This document shows, one piece after another, positions 59,001 through 64,000 of a stretch of 64,000 bases of DNA (its first letter is position 1; each line of letters begins with the position of its first letter). The stretch spans positions 20,193,558-20,257,557 of the forward strand of contig OX457042.1 in NCBI GenBank assembly GCA_949752735.1, written 5' to 3'. Made by a program: the position numbers and the translations under genes. Origin of the DNA: Lumbricus terrestris (taxonomy: Eukaryota; Annelida; Clitellata; Crassiclitellata; Lumbricidae). The notes below the pieces were generated by a model. The model did no database searches. It was not told where the DNA came from and worked only from the letters and a program-made list of their open reading frames with translations.

Positions 59001-60415
59001 AAATTGGAAGGAACACATCAATAATATCTCTAGCAAAATTGCTAAGACTGTTGGTGTGCTATTTCGCTCATCTAAACTGATTCCTGTCTCTATCCGGTCT
59101 ATGCTATACTATTCTCTTATTTATCCTTATTTAACCTACTGTAATTTAATTTGGACGTCTACTTACAAATCTAATTTTATCAGACTAGTCACCCTTCAAA
59201 AATATGCAATCCGTTTTATAGCTAATATTCCTCGCCGAGCCCACACCGCTCTGTATTTCAAGGAATTTGGATTATTAAAGATCGATCAAATTAGGCACTT
59301 GCAAATAGGAGAGTTTATGTACCGTTATAACCATGGCCTATTACCACTTGTATTTAATGATTTCTTTAACCTTACCTCTGATCGCCACTCTTATTCAACT
59401 AGAAAATTAACTGTTTATGACCTTCCCTACGCACATAATAATACTCGTCGATTCTCTATACAATATACTGGCTCCCAATGTTGGAACTCTCTCCCTACAC
59501 ATCTTCATTCCCTACCTAACACAAGATTATTTAAGCATAAACTTCGCCTTTATCTACTTAAAACACTTCCTGATATGTAATGGTTAAGGTTTCTGCTCAG
59601 TGGTTTCGCCAAGCCCTTAGTTAAGTCTTTAGTTAAGTCATTAGTTAAGAGTTGTTTTTCTCGTTATATACAGAAATGTCGATTGCTTAATTTGTTTTTC
59701 TCTCTTCCTCATCATTTTTTTTTATTCCTGCAATTGAATGTTCTGTCATGTTTTTTCTTTTATATTTCACATGAATTATGGGTGGCCCTATTAGCGGGAT
59801 TTTACATCCCTTCTGGGTCTCCCCCTCTTCACCAAATTCATGTTAATGTATTATTCACTGCCATAATTGTATCATGTTTGTGTGTTGTTTTGGTTGAGGA
59901 AAAAAATATATATATAATATAACATGTTAGCTTTGCTTTGTTTCTTCCTGAGGAAGGCCTTTACGCTCTTATATTTATTTTTACATATTGTCTGTTGCAG
60001 TACCATAACCTTGATGAACAGCATAAGATGATGTTCATGTGCATCACTGACATGTGCAACAATCCAGATGACAAGATGAGACTCGAATGCATGATGGCTT
60101 GCATGTGCGCTAACTTCAAGACGGAAGAGGTAGGGATTACCATCTTATCTATTAAAAAATAAATAATAATTAATGGCTATGTTTTTCGGTCTGACTCTGT
60201 CTGTTTGTCTCTTTGTCTGTCTCTGTATCTATATCTCTCTGTCTCTTTGTCTTTCTGTCTTTGTCTCACTGTCTCTGTGTCTCTGTATTTGTGTCTGTGT
60301 CGGTGTCTATGCCTGTGTCTGTAGGTCTGCCTGTCTCTCTCCTTCTCTTTTTTATCTCTCTTTCTGTCTGTCTATCTCTCTCTCTTTCTGTCTCTGTCTT
60401 TGTCTCTGTCTCTGC

Positions 60416-60446
<31 letters not shown>

Positions 60447-62051
60447 AACTCTCTCACTATAACGATTCTAATGATCATCTCTGTATCTATCCATCCATCC
60501 ATTCATCCAAATAAAAGACTTCTCAAGATTACAAGAAGCGAATGATATAATAAAGACCATTACGACAACGACACTGCTTATCATTTATCATTTATTCTCG
60601 TTTTCTTTACGGTAGGTGATGATGAAGTGCACCAACAATCCAGACTTCAATAATCACAAGATGGCGCACGATGAGTTCATCATGAAACTGAATAACATGT
60701 GCTGCCCACTCACCGACAAAGACATGCACTGCTGCAAGGAATGGTTAGTATTTTAATGAAATGTGTCGACCCCAAATTAGTTATTTTTCATTCTAGGATT
60801 ATAGGATTAAATAACGGTCTTTGAGAACTTGTGGTAACTGGTAGTAATACATGCACGCTCTTCATGACTCCAGGGGGTTTCAGTCTTTCAGAACAATGCA
60901 GGTTTTAATTCCCTATCTGGTCAGTGGTAGGATGTATGGTAGGCACACAGTTACTGCAGTTGGTCGGTTCTGTTTTCGATAATCAATGAATGTCAGGTTC
61001 CTAGCATTCTCCATGGTAAATTACTTCCAATCTCAGGACAATTACATTATTTGCTAGTTTTAACTGTACAGAAGTGCTTTTAGGCTACAACTGCACAAAT
61101 CCATTTAGAACTGCACATTTTGTGTACAAATGCACGTTAAAAAGTCATGGTTCCTAGATAGTGAAACACTTGATCTCGCTACCATAATCTGCACTCGTTG
61201 GTAGAAATACATTTGTATAACATTGCTGTTGTCGAAGTTCAACGACTGAGGTAGTGTGACTTCATGGTCGCCCGCACATAGGGGCAAAAGAGGAAACTTG
61301 CCCCCCCTAGAAAACTGACACCTATTTTTTAACTGCTACATTTCGTCTTTAACAATGACTAGGGATACTAATGAACCACAAAGTAAAACTGAGAAACTTA
61401 CATTTAGAATCTATGTGAAAAATACCCATGTTCTTAATTTCCTGCTCTGCATCTTTCAAGCTTTTTGCTAAAAAAAATTCAGCGGCGACCTTTATGTTTT
61501 GCCCCTCTTGCAAAAATTTCTGCGGACGCTTATGTGTGACTTTAACCCTTTAGTGGCTTAGTGCGCATGAGCACATTTCGTTTATCTCCCATATTTCGTC
61601 ATCTGCGGAAAAATGGACAAAATGAGGGAACTATTATATTAATCAGATTGTTATATCATGAATCCACTCAAAAACTCAAATCTACAATCAGCAGATGGCA
61701 GATCAAGTTTATAGCCCAACAGATTTTCAATAATAAAATATAATTGGTTGATTTCACCTTACCTCTCCTGTCTGATCTTCTCCATTCGTAGCCTGTAGTT
61801 ATCGGACCTATTCTCGCCTTACCTTGTCTTATGATACATCACCGACTCGCTTGTTTTACCATGTGTCCCCTAATATTGTACCTATTGTAGGCTACATTGC
61901 ATGAGTAAAATTGCTTCATCCATAGGTAGAGATTCTATATCTAGGTATAGTATTCGCATAACGGTTTGTTTTATCGTTTAGGTTGTGCAACCACATCATG
62001 ACCATGGATATGAAGTACAAGAATAAGCTCTACAACTACCCGGACATGTAA
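53045..62051 (+). CDS. Hemerythrin-like protein C, 4 exons, 128 aa, Cys/Met-rich
   Basis: Exons 53045-53104, 60001-60129, 60616-60743 and 61982-62051 (387 nt, in phase, GT-AG). It shares all hemerythrin motifs with A and [57 protein letters not shown]. Ligands His28, Glu62, His77, His81, His110 and Asp115 are present; the His54 place is Asn58. It has 12 Cys and ends YPDM like B. The first intron is 6.9 kb because a mariner-like element and a LINE landed in it. All splice sites remain good, so the gene looks functional. Confidence 0.92.
53150..53345. repeat. CT/CTGT repeat
   Basis: Begins about 45 bp after the gene C exon 1 donor. Cys/Leu/Ser open frames are artefacts. Confidence 0.9.
53704..55403 (-). 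mobile_element. Mariner-like element with about 190 bp inverted ends, degenerate
   Basis: Starts CAGGGTGGCTAAAAAAATGT and ends with the reverse complement (ATTTTTTTAGCCACCCTG), flanked by TA on both sides (53702-53703, 55404-55405). The inverted ends match imperfectly over about 190 bp. The minus strand has transposase remnants: [38 protein letters not shown] in another frame, and [20 protein letters not shown] near the C-terminal end. Frameshifts and a nested hAT MITE mark it as inactive. Confidence 0.87.
54322..54640. mobile_element. hAT-type MITE nested in the mariner element
   Basis: Ends CAGCGGCTCGCATGAG and GGTTGAGAACCGCTG, flanked by a perfect 8 bp duplication TGTTAGAG (54314-54321 and 54641-54648). 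It interrupts the mariner copy, so it is the younger insertion. Confidence 0.87.
56281..59580 (+). mobile_element. Near-intact LINE ORF2 (endonuclease and reverse transcriptase) with two in-frame stops
   Basis: It lies in intron 1 of hemerythrin gene C, sense. One frame runs 3.3 kb broken only by TAA at 56755-56757 and TAG at 57586-57588. The endonuclease shows [35 protein letters not shown] and [10 protein letters not shown]. The reverse transcriptase shows [52 protein letters not shown] and the catalytic FADDSNLF. It resembles Jockey/CR1-superfamily elements; the exact clade is unsure. The 3' end probably lies near 59920, where AT-rich sequence begins. Frame 57619-59580 alone encodes 653 residues. 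Confidence 0.9.
60190..60462. repeat. CTGT/CTCT repeat
   Basis: Pyrimidine-rich repeat in intron 2 of gene C, starting 60 bp after exon 2. Confidence 0.9.
61005..61148 (-). mobile_element. GTGCAGTT-family MITE, copy 3, one end missing
   Basis: It shares CTCCATGGTAAATTACTTCC and CACATTTTGTGTACAA with copies 1 and 2 but lacks the outer ~45 bp at its left end. Still, GGTTCCTAG is repeated on both sides (60996-61004, 61149-61157). It lies in intron 3 of hemerythrin gene C. Confidence 0.7.
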
Positions 62052-62469
62052 AAACTCCACAAGGCCATGTTGTGACGTAACGTGTCGACACAACCGAAGG
62101 TGTGAAGTCGGCGTTCAACTACCAATCAGCTTTCTGCCAGATATTTTGTAGAGCTATTATTTTGTACTTTGCGCGACAGCAGACTCCTGTAGAATTAGCA
62201 TGAATCAGTCCTTAGACGAATTTAGAGCACTTTGAGTTTAGAGGATATGGAGTTTTTCAGATTAATTTTTGTAGTGCTTATCATTTTTTTAAATCAGGAA
62301 CTCTTACGATAATCTTGATTTCTAACTACTGAACTTGATTTTTGTTATCTGCGGCTCAAAAGTCTTGTCTTCACAAACTGTGTAAAGCGTAGCTATATAC
62401 CGCGCTCTTTCTGTTTATGAAATGCGAAAAAGAAACTGTCATTTCTGCAATTGTGACTTGTTCATGCTC

Positions 62470-62718
62470 ATGAGGACAATGCAATGCAATATGACATAGA
62501 CAATACAAAGACAATTTAGAATGTTATAATATACAATATGACACAAACAATACAAAGACAATACAATAAAATGAAACGCAATATGACACAAGCAATACAA
62601 AGACAATACAATGTTATGAAATGCAATATGGCACAAATAATACAAAAAGACAAAAGAATGTTACAATAAACAATACGACACAAACAATACAAAGACAATA
62701 CAATGTAATGAAATGTAG
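62470..62718. repeat. AACAATACAAAGACAATACA minisatellite
   Basis: Diverged units with CAATACAAAGACAATACAAT and AATGCAATATGACACAAACA words; about five copies of a roughly 55 bp higher unit. Confidence 0.85.
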
Positions 62719-62907
62719 TGCACCTCCGATTCACCTTCAAATCCTAAACAAAACCAGCCTTAACGAATGATCTGATCCTATGAACCTCTAGCAACCGGAC
62801 TCGTTCGGACATCCTTCTGACTATCCTGCCGATTTGATTTTTGGTGAATAATTTGGTGCTCAGCGCTTGGCTATCGATTATAATTGCTTGATAAGTTGTG
62901 GAACTTG

Positions 62908-62992
62908 CCATTACGATTACGATTATGATTACGATTACCATTACGATTACCATTACCATTACAATTACGATTACTATTACGATTATCGCACG
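62908..62992. repeat. ATTACG/ATTACC repeat
   Basis: About 13 hexamers of ATTACG or ATTACC type; resembles the tail of the LINE at 46543, so it may be a LINE tail whose body is lost. Confidence 0.85.
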
Positions 62993-63244
62993 ATGCAGTA
63001 TTATAATACAGCAATAAATCTGTCGACGACTTAGGAATTGCCAATCGATCAGGATTCAAAAGGTTGTTCGCATGATTTGTGACTCCTTGATTTTGATTAA
63101 ATGATTTCTAAATAATCTTGCTTTCAAAATGACACAAAGAGGAGGAGGCATGCATTGCATGCTGGGAAAGCCAGAAGGTAGCAAGTTCCAAACGGATGAT
63201 CCACAAGATATATTGGAAAATCTTGTAGCTTAACACGTCAGAAC

Positions 63245-63655
63245 AGAGGGAGTGAGGGACAGAGACAGACAGACAGGTAGATATACAAATAGACATACAG
63301 ACAGACAGACAGAGAGACAGACAGAGTGATAGACAGAGAGTCAGGAAGACAGACATATAGAGAGAGAGGCATAGAGAGAGAGACAGACAGACAGACAGAT
63401 AAAGAGACATATATAGGCAAAGAGATATATAGATAGAGAGACGCACAGACAGAGAGAAACACAGTCAAAGAGACAGAGAGAAACAGAGAGACAGATAGAC
63501 AGAGAGAGATACATAGACAGAGAGACACACACAGACAGAGAGGCACACAGTCAGAGACAGAGAGACAGATAAACAGAGAGACACACAGACATAGAGACAC
63601 ACAGACAGAGAGACACACAGCCAGACAGACAGAGGCAGACAGACAGAGGCAGCCC
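63245..63655. repeat. GACA/GAGA repeat
   Basis: 410 bp of GACAGAGA units. A similar run starts again at 63955. Confidence 0.92.
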
Positions 63656-64000
63656 ATCCTTTCAAACCGGCCATTGTTGTCGCACCCTGAGATCTTATTG
63701 GCTTCAGAGGACAATAATTCTGTCGATGTTCTTCGACCCTTCCCCTCTCGGTCGGTGGGGATGGTGGGGTCCATTGCTCTCCTCCCCTCACTAAACCACC
63801 TCTACACTTCCTCAGCCCCCCTCTACCCTATTATCAGACGCCGAAGCAATGGAGAGGAATTTTGGCACTACGGTCGTTAAATATTGATTTGTTACCATGG
63901 CAACGGTTCGCTTCCGATAATATTCGTCTTTCTCAATCGCCACCAGTCAGACAGAAATACATACATACAGACAGACAGACAGACATACAGACAAATAGAC

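Larger units (their letters stand above)
62052..64000. other. 3' flank of gene C and repeats, no gene
   Basis: The first 140 bp are nearly identical to the 3' flank of gene B (inverted). Then come the minisatellites listed separately. 63660-63950 is unique sequence with no convincing exon. No AATAAA is visible in the 250 bp after the stop. Confidence 0.5.

Noticed and set aside
63245..63791. Long Leu/Ser/Val frames on the minus strand at the right end
   Set aside because: They come from the GACA repeat and lack any gene signal.

Overview
The window looks like nuclear DNA from a marine invertebrate animal. It has long genes with many GT-AG introns, LINE, SINE, hAT and mariner copies, many microsatellites and no bacterial-style operons. 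The species cannot be fixed from sequence alone. Hemerythrin genes point to an invertebrate lineage that carries that family; this is inference. Layout: (1) 256-25783, plus strand, is one complete 24-exon gene. Its joined coding sequence is 4785 nt (1594 codons plus stop) and stays in phase through all 23 introns. It is an orthologue of cortactin-binding protein 2 (CTTNBP2): N-terminal CortBP2 coiled coil, a linker, about six ankyrin repeats, then a P-loop (AAA+-like) module and a C-terminal tail. Unlike the vertebrate protein as I remember it, this copy has textbook Walker A and Walker B motifs. (2) 25784-35050 is non-coding: a probable 3' UTR, diverged repeats, one GTGCAGTT-family MITE and two strong hairpins. 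One hairpin (32851-32994) resembles a microRNA precursor. (3) 35.1-62.1 kb holds three intact four-exon genes, A (plus), B (minus) and C (plus). They encode 132, 128 and 128 residue proteins of the hemerythrin family. B and C are divergent, with start codons about 2.2 kb apart. All three share a TATA promoter with a conserved TGCGCAC motif. Six of the seven di-iron ligands are kept, but the histidine equivalent to His54 of myohemerythrin is Asn in every copy. The proteins are also packed with Cys and Met. This is the best candidate here for an undescribed system: a divergent, probably non-respiratory hemerythrin subfamily under a shared promoter. (4) The introns and spacers around these genes are full of mobile DNA: an almost intact 3.3 kb LINE reading frame with two in-frame stops, L2-like LINE pieces, a mariner-like element with about 190 bp inverted ends and a hAT MITE nested inside it, eight hAT-type MITEs with target duplications of 8 bp, three copies of a second MITE family, a 1.39 kb element with GCCGGTGTCA ends, and six tRNA-derived SINEs. 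(5) 62.05-64 kb is non-coding and made mostly of minisatellites and GACA-type repeats. All gene calls come from reading frames, splice consensus, phase bookkeeping and remembered family motifs. No database search was run.
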